A stretch of DNA of 64,000 bases from contig CATOSD010000001.1 of NCBI GenBank assembly GCA_951812395.1, positions 620,001 through 684,000 of the forward strand, written 5' to 3'. This document shows, in pieces, positions 8,725-16,760 of this stretch; the first letter of the stretch is position 1; every line of letters begins with the position of its first letter. The notes beneath the pieces were generated by a model that ran no database searches, was not told where the DNA came from, and worked only from the letters and a program-made list of their open reading frames with translations. Position numbers and translations under genes: made by a program. This DNA comes from an uncultured Dehalococcoidia bacterium (GTDB taxonomy: Bacteria; Chloroflexota; Dehalococcoidia; Lucifugimonadales; CATOSD01).

Positions 8725-10494
8725 GTGAAAGTCCTTAGACTGCTACCATTCTTGGCGGCCTTGGCGCTGTTTGGCGCTATGGCCTGTTCGGCCGCCGAGC
8801 CAGGGCAGCAGCAGCAGCCGGCAGCCCCTGCGGCGGCTGCGACTGCCGCACCTGCTGCTGCCGCGCAGCCCGCGGCCCCCCAGGCGCCCGCGATGGCGGC
8901 GCCCGCGGCAGCCGCTCAGACGGCTCCGGAGACGATGGTGCGCACGCAGCCGACAGCCCCCGACGCCCCCGGCACCACCCAGCGCATGATCCCGCAGGAA
9001 ACGGATGTCCAGGAGGGCGGCACGCTCGTGTTCGCGCTCGCGGCCTCTGTCAAGGCGCTCGACCCCGTATGGACCACGGCAGGCGTGACCTGGGAGATTT
9101 CCAGGCACCTCTACGAGTTTCCGCTAAGGCTGGACACCGTAGGCGCCTTCCACAACAACATGTTCGATAACTGGGAGATCAGCGACGACCAGCTCACATG
9201 GACGTTTACCCTGCGAGACGACCTCACCTTCGAGGACGGCGACCAGTTAACGGCCGATGACTTCATCGCGTCGTCGTTCCGCTGGGCAGAGCGCATCACC
9301 AGGGGCATTGCCCTCTTCCAGCGCTCCGTAGCTGGCAACAACTCCTCGGAGAGCATGTCCAAGGTGGACGACCTTACCTTCAAGATCCACCTCACGGAGC
9401 CGTTCGCCGTAACCTCTCTGGGCTTCGGCCAGCAGCCGCTCATGATGAAGGCGGAGATTGCAGGTTCGGTCAGCCCGCACGACCGCGTCGACGAGTTCGT
9501 CGCCTCCGGCCCCTGGCGGTTGGAGAACTGGGCGCCCGGCCACCGCTTCGACCTGTCCCCCAGGGAGGGCTTCGCCGCTGGCGTGTTCCCCGAGGGCGAA
9601 AGCGTGTTGCTGGATGCGCTCCAGATAGTCGAGATTCCCGATAAGACCACGATCCTGGCCGGCCTGAAGACGGGCAAGATCCACTACGGTACCTTCATGC
9701 CCTTCCATTTCTGGCCCGAAGTCAAGGACGACCCCAAGCTGAACACCTGGGTGCTGCCCGGCGGCTCCACGCCGGTGGTTCTGCTCAACCACACTAAGCT
9801 GCCGTTCAGCAATTTGAAGGCTCGCCAGGCGATACAGGCCGCGCTGGACGCCGACGACTGGATGCCGGCCTACGGCCCGTCCGACCTGTGGAGCACCTGT
9901 GGCGCCATCTTCATCTGCGGCACACCCAACGAGAGCGACGTCGCGCTTGACCTGTACGACCAGGACGACCTCGAAAAGGCCCAGAGGCTGTTCAACGAGT
10001 TTGTGGCAGAAACCGGCTGGGACGCCTCCACGCCGATAGTCATCCTGGGCAACACCAGCTACCAGGAGATGCGCGACATCAGCATCGTCAACAAGACGGT
10101 CACCGAGTCCATCGGCTTCAACGTCGACCTCCAGCAGCCCGACTGGGCGACGGCGGTAACCTTCCGCCAGGACCAGGAATACTGGGACATGTTCCACACG
10201 AGCTGCTGCGGCGTGCCCACCAACAACCCGGTCACCAACTGGTACCTCAACCCCAAGACCTACGGCTGGCATGACAACCTGGAAATCGAGGAACTGAAGT
10301 CGCAGTACACCCGAGTCACTGACCCGGCGGAACAGAAGCGCATTTCCGACGCCGTGCAGAAGTCGTACTACGAGAACGTTACGCACATGATCCCGGGCAA
10401 CATCACCGGCTACAACATCATCAACGGCAACGTCCGCGGCGTGCACGACCACCACTGGAACACCCGCATGACGGGTGTCTGGTTCGACAACTAA
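8725..10494 (+). CDS. ABC transporter solute-binding lipoprotein (family 5), paralogue 1
   Basis: A 589-residue DppA/OppA-type binding lipoprotein. The lipobox is in ALFGAMAC, followed by a long Ala/Pro/Gln linker to about residue 95 and then the SBP_bac_5 domain (KALDPVWTTAGVTWEI, WTFTLRDDLTFEDGDQLTADDF). I chose the GTG at 8725 because AAGGAGG lies just upstream, rather than the GTG at 8698. It is closely similar along its whole length to the next gene, including shared C-terminal blocks such as CCGVPTNNPV and NWYLNPKTYGWHDNLEIEEL, so the pair arose by tandem duplication. A promoter lies at 8622-8651 and a 14-bp hairpin follows the stop. Partner permeases are probably those at 12692-14541. 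Confidence 0.92.
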   Translation: MKVLRLLPFLAALALFGAMACSAAEPGQQQQPAAPAAAATAAPAAAAQPAAPQAPAMAAPAAAAQTAPETMVRTQPTAPDAPGTTQRMIPQETDVQEGGTLVFALAASVKALDPVWTTAGVTWEISRHLYEFPLRLDTVGAFHNNMFDNWEISDDQLTWTFTLRDDLTFEDGDQLTADDFIASSFRWAERITRGIALFQRSVAGNNSSESMSKVDDLTFKIHLTEPFAVTSLGFGQQPLMMKAEIAGSVSPHDRVDEFVASGPWRLENWAPGHRFDLSPREGFAAGVFPEGESVLLDALQIVEIPDKTTILAGLKTGKIHYGTFMPFHFWPEVKDDPKLNTWVLPGGSTPVVLLNHTKLPFSNLKARQAIQAALDADDWMPAYGPSDLWSTCGAIFICGTPNESDVALDLYDQDDLEKAQRLFNEFVAETGWDASTPIVILGNTSYQEMRDISIVNKTVTESIGFNVDLQQPDWATAVTFRQDQEYWDMFHTSCCGVPTNNPVTNWYLNPKTYGWHDNLEIEELKSQYTRVTDPAEQKRISDAVQKSYYENVTHMIPGNITGYNIINGNVRGVHDHHWNTRMTGVWFDN

Positions 10495-10504
10495 GCACAA
10501 TCCA

Positions 10505-10540
10505 GACAACGGGCCGGAGTTCCGGTTCCGGTCCGTTGTC
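10505..10540 (+). terminator. 14-bp hairpin after paralogue 1
   Basis: Stem 10505-10518 with 10527-10540 and an 8-base loop; one G-T pair, otherwise perfect. The T-run is weak. It may attenuate read-through from the first solute-binding gene into the second. Confidence 0.5.
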
Positions 10541-10738
10541 GTTACCCGGGTTCGCGCATAAGCGCCAACCGCACAGTTCAGGAAGGCGTCCCTTCTCAGG
10601 GGCGTCTTCTAGGCTTTTCGGGATTTTGGGAGGTGTAAGCAGGCCCATAACCGCAGGTCAAGCGTCCGGTTCAGCCAAATAAGCTCGGAGCCGGACAGTA
10701 CAGTAGGGAAGGAAGACACCTGACTAGGAGGTAGGCAT

Positions 10739-12511
10739 TTGAGGATTACGAGATTGCTACCATTTTTCGCAGTGTTCGCGCTGTTCGCGGCGCTGGCGTG
10801 TTCGGCCGCCGAGCCGGAGGAGCGGCAGCAGCCGCAAGCACCGGCTCCGGCCGCTGCCGCGGCGGCGCAACAGCAGATGCAACCGCAAGCCCCGGCGCAG
10901 CCGGCCCAGCCCGTGCCCGCGGCGGTCGCCCAGGCCGCCCCAGAGCAGATGGTGCAGACGCAGCCGGTAGCGCCCGCCGCGCCGTCTCAACGCCCGGCGC
11001 GCGTAGTGCCGGATGAGACGGGCATCATCGAAGGCGGCAAGGCCACGTTCGCGCTTGGCGCGTCGGTGAAGACCATCGACCCCGTGTGGACCACCGCAAC
11101 CGTCACCTACGAGGTGTCTCTGCACCTCTACGAGTTCCCGTTCAGGCTCGACCCCAACGGCGCGCTCCACAACAACATGTTCGACAGTTGGGAGATCAGC
11201 GACGACCAGCTTACCTGGACTTTCACGTTGCGCGACGACATGAGCTTCGAGGACGGCGACCAGCTGACCTCCGACGACTTCATAGACTCCACCTTCCGAT
11301 GGGCCGAGCGCATAACTGCCGGCATCGCGCTGATGCAGCGCTCAGCGGCGGGCAACAACTCCGCTGAGAGCATGGCGAAGATAGACGATCTCAACTTCGA
11401 GATCTACCTCAAGGAACCGTTCGCCGTTACCTCACTCGGACTGGGCCAGGCGCCCCTTATGATGAAGTCCGAGATCGCCGGAACAGTCAGCCCCCACGAC
11501 CGCGTGGACGACTTCGTCGCCTCTGGCCCTTGGCGGCTGGCCAACTGGACCCCGGGCTTCCGCTTCGACATGGAGCCGCGTGAAGGCTTCTCGCCGGGAA
11601 TCTACCCCGAGGGCGAGAGGGTGCTGCTCGACTCCCTGGAAATCGTCGAGATACCCGACAAGACCACCATCCTCGCCGGCCTGAAGACCGGCAAGATCCA
11701 CTACACTACCGGCACTCCGCCGCACTTCTGGCCCGAGGTGAAGGACGACCCCAAGCTGTCGACCTTCGTCTACCCCGCCGGCTACACGCCGGTGCTGCTG
11801 ATGAACCACACCAAGCTGCCGTTCAGCAACCTGAAGGCGCGTCAGGCCATGCAGGCCGCGATGGACGCCGAGTCGATAATGGCCGCCCACAATCCGGAGG
11901 ACCTCTGGAGCCTGTGCGGCGCTATCTTCATCTGCGGCACGCCCAACGAGAGCAACGAGCTGCTGGAACTCTACAACCAGAACGACATGGAAAAGGCACA
12001 GCGCCTGTTCCAGGAATTCGTGGAAGAGACCGGCTGGGACCCGAACACCGAGATAGTCATCCTGGGCGACACCAGCTACACGACGCACCGCGACCGCGGT
12101 ATCGTGAACGCCGCTGCCGCCAGGGAAATTGGCTTCAGCGTCGACCTCCAGCAGCCCGACTGGGCGACTGCGGTCACCTTCCGCCAGGACCAGGAGTACT
12201 GGGACCTGTTCCACACCGGCTGCTGCGGCGTGCCGACGAACAACCCCGTTCTGAACTGGTACCTCAACCCCAAGACCTACGGCTGGCACGACAACCTCGA
12301 GATCGAGGAGCTCAAGTCGCAGTACTCGCGCACAAGCGACCCCGCCGAGCAGAAGCGCCTGGTGGACGCGGTGCAGAAGTCGTACTACGAGAACGTGACC
12401 CACCGCATCCCGGGCAACGTGGTCAGCTACACTGTCATCAACGGCAACCTCAAAGGCGTGCATGACTACTACCACCGCACCCGCATGACCGGAGTGTGGT
12501 TCGACCAGTAG
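10739..12511 (+). CDS. ABC transporter solute-binding lipoprotein (family 5), paralogue 2
   Basis: A 590-residue paralogue of the preceding gene. It begins at a TTG at 10739 with AGGAGGT a few bases upstream. The signal peptide ends in the lipobox of FAALAC, followed by an Ala/Gln/Pro linker and the SBP_bac_5 domain (VKTIDPVWTTATVTYEV, WTFTLRDDMSFEDGDQLTSDDF). Differences from paralogue 1 include the block after TPVVLLNH/TPVLLMNH, around residues 365-440, and may reflect different ligand preference. A strong rho-independent terminator follows at 12553-12597, so it is transcribed apart from the permease genes. Membrane-anchored, extracytoplasmic. Confidence 0.92.
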   Translation: MRITRLLPFFAVFALFAALACSAAEPEERQQPQAPAPAAAAAAQQQMQPQAPAQPAQPVPAAVAQAAPEQMVQTQPVAPAAPSQRPARVVPDETGIIEGGKATFALGASVKTIDPVWTTATVTYEVSLHLYEFPFRLDPNGALHNNMFDSWEISDDQLTWTFTLRDDMSFEDGDQLTSDDFIDSTFRWAERITAGIALMQRSAAGNNSAESMAKIDDLNFEIYLKEPFAVTSLGLGQAPLMMKSEIAGTVSPHDRVDDFVASGPWRLANWTPGFRFDMEPREGFSPGIYPEGERVLLDSLEIVEIPDKTTILAGLKTGKIHYTTGTPPHFWPEVKDDPKLSTFVYPAGYTPVLLMNHTKLPFSNLKARQAMQAAMDAESIMAAHNPEDLWSLCGAIFICGTPNESNELLELYNQNDMEKAQRLFQEFVEETGWDPNTEIVILGDTSYTTHRDRGIVNAAAAREIGFSVDLQQPDWATAVTFRQDQEYWDLFHTGCCGVPTNNPVLNWYLNPKTYGWHDNLEIEELKSQYSRTSDPAEQKRLVDAVQKSYYENVTHRIPGNVVSYTVINGNLKGVHDYYHRTRMTGVWFDQ

Positions 12512-12552
12512 AGCCGCGCCGCCAAAGGCCTTGAATCCATAAGCAATCAGCC

Positions 12553-12597
12553 CCGCCTGTCCCGGGCGCACAGCCTCCGGGACAGGCGGTTTCTCTT
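12553..12597 (+). terminator. Rho-independent terminator
   Basis: A 13-bp perfect stem (12553-12565 with 12577-12589, CCGCCTGTCCCGG and its complement) followed by TTTCTCTT. This is the clearest intrinsic terminator in the window and ends the second solute-binding gene. Confidence 0.8.
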
Positions 12598-12691
12598 GCG
12601 CCCGGTCGTGCCGCGGCGGGTTTGCGGCGCCGTTGACTTGTGTGGTAGCCTTAAGCACTATCGAGCCGTCTAACATGACCCGGAGGACGGA

Positions 12692-13633
12692 ATGCAAAGA
12701 TACATCATAAAGCGCCTTCTGGCGGCCATCCCCACGATGATAATCGTCGGCGTCGTCGTGTTCGGCGCCATACACCTCGCCCCCGGCGACCCCGCTTCCG
12801 TGATCGTCGGCGACGAAGCCACCCCAGAAATGGTCGAGAAGATGCGCGAGGACATGGGCCTCAACAAGCCCATCATCGTGCAGTTCGGCATCTACATCAG
12901 GCAGATAGCCACCTTCCAGCTCGGAGAGTCCGTATTCTCCGGCCACAAAGTCTCCTCCCTGCTCACGCAGCGCCTACAGCCCACCCTGTCCCTTGCGGGC
13001 ATGGGGCTCACCATGGCCATCCTCATAGCCGTGCCCCTGGGAGTCCTCGCCGCCTGGAAGTTCAACACCTGGATAGATCGGGTCGTCATGATCTTTGCCC
13101 TCGTCGGCTACGCGGTCCCCTACTTCTTCCTGGGATACATGCTGCTGTGGGCCTTCGCGGTGAGTATCGAGATATTCCCCGCCGGCGGCTACACCTACTT
13201 CGGTGAAGACATCGGCCAGTGGCTGCACGGCCTGCTGCTCCCCGCCATCCTGCTCGGCATAACCGGCGCCGCGCTTATCACCCGCATGACCCGAGCCACC
13301 ATGCTCGAAGTGCTCAAGGAAGACTACGTCAGAACGGCCCGCGCCAAGGGCGTCGCCGAAAAGGTGGTGCTGCTCAGGCACGCTCTCCGCAACGCCGCCA
13401 ACCCCATACTCACCATCATCGGCTTCAGCATCGCCGGACTCATTACAGGTGTCGTCATCACCGAGACCGTTTTCGCCATACCCGGCATCGGGCGCCTCAT
13501 CGTCGACGCCATAGCCCAGCGCGACTACCCCATCATCCAGAGCCTGGCGCTCGTGGTGGCCGCTGTCTACGTGCTGGTCAACCTCATAATCGACGTTATG
13601 TACGTTTACGTAGACCCGAGGATTCGATACTGA
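12692..13633 (+). CDS. ABC transporter permease, DppB/OppB type
   Basis: A 313-residue inner-membrane permease of the BPD_transp_1 family. Six hydrophobic segments are visible, starting with RLLAAIPTMIIVGVVVFGAI, and the EAA loop that contacts the ATPase is in YVRTARAKGVAEKVVLLRHAL. The signature block GLITGVVITETVFAIPGIGRL near residues 250-270 is characteristic of the DppB branch. The stop codon overlaps the next permease start (TGATG), indicating coupled translation and a heterodimeric channel. CCGGAGG precedes the ATG. No ATP-binding protein follows, unlike complete dpp/opp operons. Confidence 0.93.
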   Translation: MQRYIIKRLLAAIPTMIIVGVVVFGAIHLAPGDPASVIVGDEATPEMVEKMREDMGLNKPIIVQFGIYIRQIATFQLGESVFSGHKVSSLLTQRLQPTLSLAGMGLTMAILIAVPLGVLAAWKFNTWIDRVVMIFALVGYAVPYFFLGYMLLWAFAVSIEIFPAGGYTYFGEDIGQWLHGLLLPAILLGITGAALITRMTRATMLEVLKEDYVRTARAKGVAEKVVLLRHALRNAANPILTIIGFSIAGLITGVVITETVFAIPGIGRLIVDAIAQRDYPIIQSLALVVAAVYVLVNLIIDVMYVYVDPRIRY

Positions 13634-14541
13634 TGGCAATGCAAAGTGGCAGTTACGCAGCAGTCCCCGACATAGCGCTAGCCGGGCTAAGGCCCAAACA
13701 GCCCCTCGTCAAGCAGGTATGGGGAGCCCTGCTGAGCAACCCCAACATGCTGGTCGGGTTGATCATCGTCCTCTTCTTCGGCCTCGTCGCCGTCGCCGCC
13801 CCGGTGATAACCATCATCAACCCTTACGACCTCAACATGGCCGATCGGCTTGTCGGTCCCAGCGGCGAGCACTGGTTCGGCACCGACAGCCTGGGTCGCG
13901 ACCTGTACGGCCTCGTCGCCTACGGCGCGCGCATCTCGTTGTTCGTGGGCGCGGCGGTGGCGATTATGAGCTCCATAGTCGGCGTCTTCATCGGCGTCAC
14001 CGCCGGGTACTTCCGTTGGCTCGACGACATCGCGATGCGCTTCATGGACGGCCTCATGGCCATACCTGGCATACTCTTCGCGATCGTGCTCATGGCGCTG
14101 TTGGGCGGCAGCCTTGTCAACGTCATCATCGCCATCACCGTGGTAGACAGCCCCCGCACCGCCCGGCTCATCCGCTCCGCCGTGCTCAGCATACGCGAGC
14201 AGATGTACATCGAGGCCGCGCGGGCCTTCGGCGCGCCGTCCTGGCGCATCCTCTTCTACCACGTGATGCCCAACACCTTCGCGCCGCTCATCGTGCAGGC
14301 AACCTTCCTGTTCGCCACCGCCATCCTGGTAGAGGCCAGCCTCAGCTTCCTGGGCGCGGGCGTCCCTCCCACCACGCCCACCTGGGGCAACACCATCGGC
14401 GAGGGTCGCACCCACGCGCTCACCGCCCCGTGGGTGGTCTTCTTCCCCGGCGTCGCCCTCTTCCTGGTGAGCATGGCCGTCAACCTCTTCGGCGACGGCC
14501 TCCGCGACAAGCTGGACCCCAAGCTCCGCGGCAGGGGCTAA
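13633..14541 (+). CDS. ABC transporter permease, DppC/OppC type
   Basis: A 302-residue partner permease of the DppC branch. The start ATG at 13633 overlaps the preceding stop. The N-terminal cytoplasmic segment is followed by a first membrane helix (MLVGLIIVLFFGLVAVAAPV), the DppC-type motif HWFGTDSLGRDLYGLVAYGAR, further helices, the EAA loop (YIEAARAFGAPSWRILFYHV) and a C-terminal PTWGNTIGEGR block. It forms the membrane channel with the DppB-type subunit. A hairpin terminator follows at 14582, confirming that this operon ends without ATPase genes. Confidence 0.93.
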   Translation: MAMQSGSYAAVPDIALAGLRPKQPLVKQVWGALLSNPNMLVGLIIVLFFGLVAVAAPVITIINPYDLNMADRLVGPSGEHWFGTDSLGRDLYGLVAYGARISLFVGAAVAIMSSIVGVFIGVTAGYFRWLDDIAMRFMDGLMAIPGILFAIVLMALLGGSLVNVIIAITVVDSPRTARLIRSAVLSIREQMYIEAARAFGAPSWRILFYHVMPNTFAPLIVQATFLFATAILVEASLSFLGAGVPPTTPTWGNTIGEGRTHALTAPWVVFFPGVALFLVSMAVNLFGDGLRDKLDPKLRGRG

Positions 14542-14581
14542 GGGCCACCGCGGCATAAGCCGCGAAACCATATGACGCAGC

Positions 14582-14613
14582 AGGGGCGGTCCATCGGGCC
14601 GCCCCTCTTGTTT
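14582..14613 (+). terminator. Terminator of the permease operon
   Basis: An 8-bp GC-rich stem (AGGGGCGG at 14582-14589 with CCGCCCCT at 14599-14606) followed by CTTGTTT. It stands 40 bp after the second permease stop. Confidence 0.65.
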
Positions 14614-14667
14614 GCGGTTCCTTCCCCTTCGCAGCTTGCGGTCCCTTCCCCCTCGCAGCCCGCTCGT

Positions 14668-14694
14668 GTCATTTCGAGTGTAGCCGAGGAATCT
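14668..14694 (+). repeat. Dispersed repeat R1 (27 bp)
   Basis: A copy of a 27-bp repeat starting GTCATTCCGAGCG and ending AGCCGAGGAATCT (this copy reads ATTTCGAGTG in the middle). Other copies: 16063-16089, 21784-21810, 23732-23758 (plus orientation) and 24102-24128, 47228-47254 (minus orientation). All lie outside functional genes. Confidence 0.8.
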
Positions 14695-14792
14695 AGAGCC
14701 CCTTCCCCCTGAGCGTTGCCGAAGGGTCTAAAACACTTCGACAGCCTCCACATGACATAGCGTGAAGATGCCGCAATCAGCAGACAATCGAA

Positions 14793-15599
14793 GATCCTGT
14801 TTCAGATTACCCGGCGCCCTCCAACCATTGTCCCCGCGAAAGCGGGAAAGCGAATTCTGTTAGTTTCTGCGACATTCCGTGCGCCTCCTAGCTGAGAGTG
14901 TCGCCGGTCCTTCGCGAATCTGTAATGGCCGGCGCGGGATTTCTGGGCACATGTGTCGCGCCGCGCAGCAGAATAGGATAGGGGGCGGTTAGGTGGTCGG
15001 TGGCCAGTTTTCGAGGCCCCTACGGATGCCATGGGGCATTGTCCCTATTGGGGGTAGGGATTCCGGGCCGCGGGGTCTGTCCCTCGCCTGGGCGAGGGTA
15101 GCACGTATGAGCGTATAATGCAAGAGGGGGTGGCGAGACTGCGGGATTGGGCCGGAACGGTGGGGAGAAACTGCGCAGACGTGGGCACGTGGCTGAGCAC
15201 CTGTAGGACGTTTGGGTGGCAGGGCCAGAGCACGGGCGGCGCAGGAAAGTGACAGTTTTTTCGGGGTGCTGGGGAGCGAAAGGGTCGGGTTTGGGCGAGT
15301 GGGTGGGGCCGGGGCGTGCGTTGGGGAGTCAGCAGGGGGACATTGGCTCAACAACGTCAAGGCGATGGCCGTAGGTTCAGAGTTGGGCGTGAGGGCAGGT
15401 TTTTGTAACTGTTCAGAGTCGGTGAGACGATTCTGGACAAAGGGCCTTCAACCCCATCCAAACCCATTCGGCAAGCTCAGGGCAGGCTCTTCCCCCTGCG
15501 AGGGGGAAGGGATTCTTGGCACTCACAAAGTCTGAACAGTTACAGGTATTTCGCGAGGGAGATGGCTTTTGTGCGCACTTGGCAATCTGAAACAGGCTC
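14793..15599. mobile_element. Non-coding mobile element, copy A, with 9-bp target duplication
   Basis: An 807-bp element bounded by imperfect terminal inverted repeats: the left end reads GATCCTGTTTCAGATTACCC and the right end, in reverse complement, GAGCCTGTTTCAGATTGCC. The 9-bp sequence ACAATCGAA occurs directly outside both ends (14784-14792 and 15600-15608), the hallmark of transposition. Most of its length is homologous to the inverted copy B at 33472-34153. No transposase is encoded: ORFs inside are Pro/Arg-rich, lack ribosome-binding sites and their frames do not agree between copies. A second, 139-bp element is nested at 15405-15543 and accounts for most of the extra length. The right end is only 58 bp from the 5' end of ssrA, so the insertion lies in the ssrA promoter region. 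Confidence 0.82.
15405..15543. mobile_element. Nested miniature element (139 bp)
   Basis: Bounded by 13-bp perfect inverted repeats GTAACTGTTCAGA (15405-15417) and TCTGAACAGTTAC (15531-15543). Flanking octamers AGGTTTTT (15397-15404) and AGGTATTT (15544-15551) match at 7 of 8 positions, as expected for a slightly decayed target duplication. Its interior holds the C-rich/G-rich hairpin (CTTCCCCCTGCGAGGGGGAAG) that recurs through the window as repeat R3. Removing it restores colinearity between copies A and B of the larger element, showing that it arrived second. A truncated relative lies at 22299-22392. Confidence 0.8.
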
Positions 15600-15640
15600 A
15601 CAATCGAAACATCCTGTCTATGCCGGTGGAGGTTGTGTGG

Positions 15641-15646
15641 TACAAT
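15641..15646 (+). promoter_or_regulatory. Probable -10 box of ssrA
   Basis: TACAAT twelve bases before the mature 5' end of the tmRNA. No good -35 hexamer is seen at 16-18 bp; the upstream sequence at that distance is directly next to the end of mobile element copy A. The precursor would be trimmed by RNase P. Confidence 0.45.
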
Positions 15647-15657
15647 ATCCCTGATGT

Positions 15658-16013
15658 GGGGACGCGTGGGTTCGACAGGGGAAGTTATTGCGGGATTGCA
15701 GGCCGAGACGCCATCTACCTCGTTAAACGGTGGCAAAAAGAAGTAACTGGCGACAGAGAACTTCAGCTAGCCGCCTAACCGCGGCTACGTCCACCCTCTC
15801 CTTACCCCGAGGGAGCGGACTGGGCGACGCAATTCGGGGTGCTGTCCGGTTTACGCCGATAGCCCGGGCCTAAGACCATCGGCTGGCCTTTGTGGTTGCC
15901 CCACCGCCGGCAGAGGGCCGCGAAGGTAAGAACAATCCGCTGGCTAAGCCTGTAGCATATCTCGGTCAAGGTTTCTTCTGGACGGGGAGTTCGACCCTCC
16001 CCCGTCTCCACCA
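15658..16013 (+). ncRNA. ssrA: Transfer-messenger RNA (tmRNA)
   Basis: A 356-nt tmRNA that rescues stalled ribosomes by acting first as a tRNA-Ala and then as a template for a degradation tag. The 5' end GGGGACG (15658-15664) pairs with CGTCTCC (16003-16009) to form the acceptor stem, followed by ACCA (16010-16013). The 5' domain has GGGTTCGACAGGGG, and the T arm has GGGGAGTTCGACCCTCCCC near 15984-16002. The open frame around 15729-15778 ends in GDRELQLAA then TAA; I place the resume codon at the GGC encoding the first Gly because the tag I recall for Dehalococcoides (GERELVLAG) starts the same way. This tag supports placement near Dehalococcoidia. The short ORF overlapping the tag region is part of the RNA, not a separate protein gene. 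Confidence 0.93.
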
Positions 16014-16023
16014 CCCGCCCACC

Positions 16024-16089
16024 GTCATTCCGAGCGCCCACCGCCATTCCGAGCGTAGCCCCGTCATTCCGAGCGTAGCCGAGAAATCT
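16024..16089 (+). repeat. R1 copy preceded by two partial R1 units
   Basis: A full R1 copy occupies 16063-16089. Directly upstream are two head-to-tail partial units of 19-20 bp, each opening with CATTCCGAGCG. The same pattern of truncated units before a complete R1 occurs at 21730-21810, implying slippage or repeated partial insertion. Confidence 0.7.
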
Positions 16090-16201
16090 AAGCCCACTGC
16101 GATATCCTCTCCTCATTGACAGCGCATTGCCCAGCTACTAGTCTCCCTGCATGTCCGCCGCTCAGGCGGACAGACCCCAGTCCGGAGTGCGAGAGAATGG
16201 T

Positions 16202-16588
16202 ATGCTAGGTGTAAACGAGACCAGGGCCGGACTTGGCATGGCCCTGTTCGCCATAGTCAGCCTGCTCGGCCTTTTCGGCGTGACCTGGCTTGAAGTCAGG
16301 CACAATACCACCGATGGCGTTCTGGAAACCACAGTCGCCATCATCATCACAATGCAATCGGTCGTCGTCGTCGCGGCGGCCTGGGTTTACCTCACAGTGG
16401 AGGGATCAGCCATGATAGCTGAAAAGTACCTGAAGAAGCGCTACCAGGACGGGCGGCAGGACGGCCGGCGCGAGCGCGAGGCCAAGTGGCGCGAGTGGTA
16501 CGAGCGATGGCAGGCGGCCCAGAATCGCGGCGAGAAGTTCGACGAGCCCCCGCCTTTCATGCGAGACTCGGAAGAGGACAAGCCATGA
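16202..16588 (+). CDS. Small two-helix membrane protein with charged coiled tail
   Basis: A 128-residue protein of unknown function. Two membrane helices are visible (LGMALFAIVSLLGLFGVTWL and TVAIIITMQSVVVVAAAWVY), then a cytoplasmic charged segment opening MIAEKYLKKRYQDGRQDGRR and ending in EPPPFMRDSEEDKP. That segment is duplicated as the separate next gene, whose ATG overlaps this stop (ATGA). I start at the ATG at 16202 (MLGVNETRAG); a start at 16151 would translate a perfect hairpin (TGTCCGCC-N5-GGCGGACA) that looks like non-coding DNA following ssrA. No known domain recognised. Confidence 0.7.
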   Translation: MLGVNETRAGLGMALFAIVSLLGLFGVTWLEVRHNTTDGVLETTVAIIITMQSVVVVAAAWVYLTVEGSAMIAEKYLKKRYQDGRQDGRREREAKWREWYERWQAAQNRGEKFDEPPPFMRDSEEDKP

Positions 16589-16755
16589 TCGCAGAAAAGT
16601 ACCTGAAGAAGCGATTCGAAGATGGGCGCCAGGAAGGTCGTCAGGAAGGCCGCCACGAGGCTCAGGCCGCCTGGACCTCCTGGTACGAACGATGGCAGGA
16701 GGCCAAGCGCCGCGGCGAAGACTTCGACGAGCCGCCCCCGGAGATGAAGGACTAG
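16585..16755 (+). CDS. 56-residue charged coiled-coil protein
   Basis: A soluble 56-residue protein starting MIAEKYLKKRFEDGRQEGR and ending DEPPPEMKD. It is a near copy of the cytoplasmic tail of the preceding membrane protein, sharing the EKYLKKR start, the W(Y)ERWQ core and the FDEPPP end. Its ATG overlaps the preceding stop by four bases, so translation is coupled. Possible roles are as a competing or capping partner of the membrane protein, but this is inference. It is shorter than common gene-calling limits. Confidence 0.72.
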   Translation: MIAEKYLKKRFEDGRQEGRQEGRHEAQAAWTSWYERWQEAKRRGEDFDEPPPEMKD

Positions 16756-16760
16756 ACCGG

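Noticed and set aside
9247..10509. Long minus-strand ORF opposite the solute-binding gene (and 11432-12946 opposite its paralogue)
   Set aside because: Antisense shadows of high-GC coding regions; the plus-strand proteins are clearly recognised.
15569..15778. ORF of 69 codons over the tmRNA 5' half
   Set aside because: It is the tmRNA tag frame read upstream; the RNA explains the sequence.
16024..16089. Short tandem units that look like a tiny CRISPR array
   Set aside because: Units abut without spacers and are partial copies of dispersed repeat R1; no cas genes.
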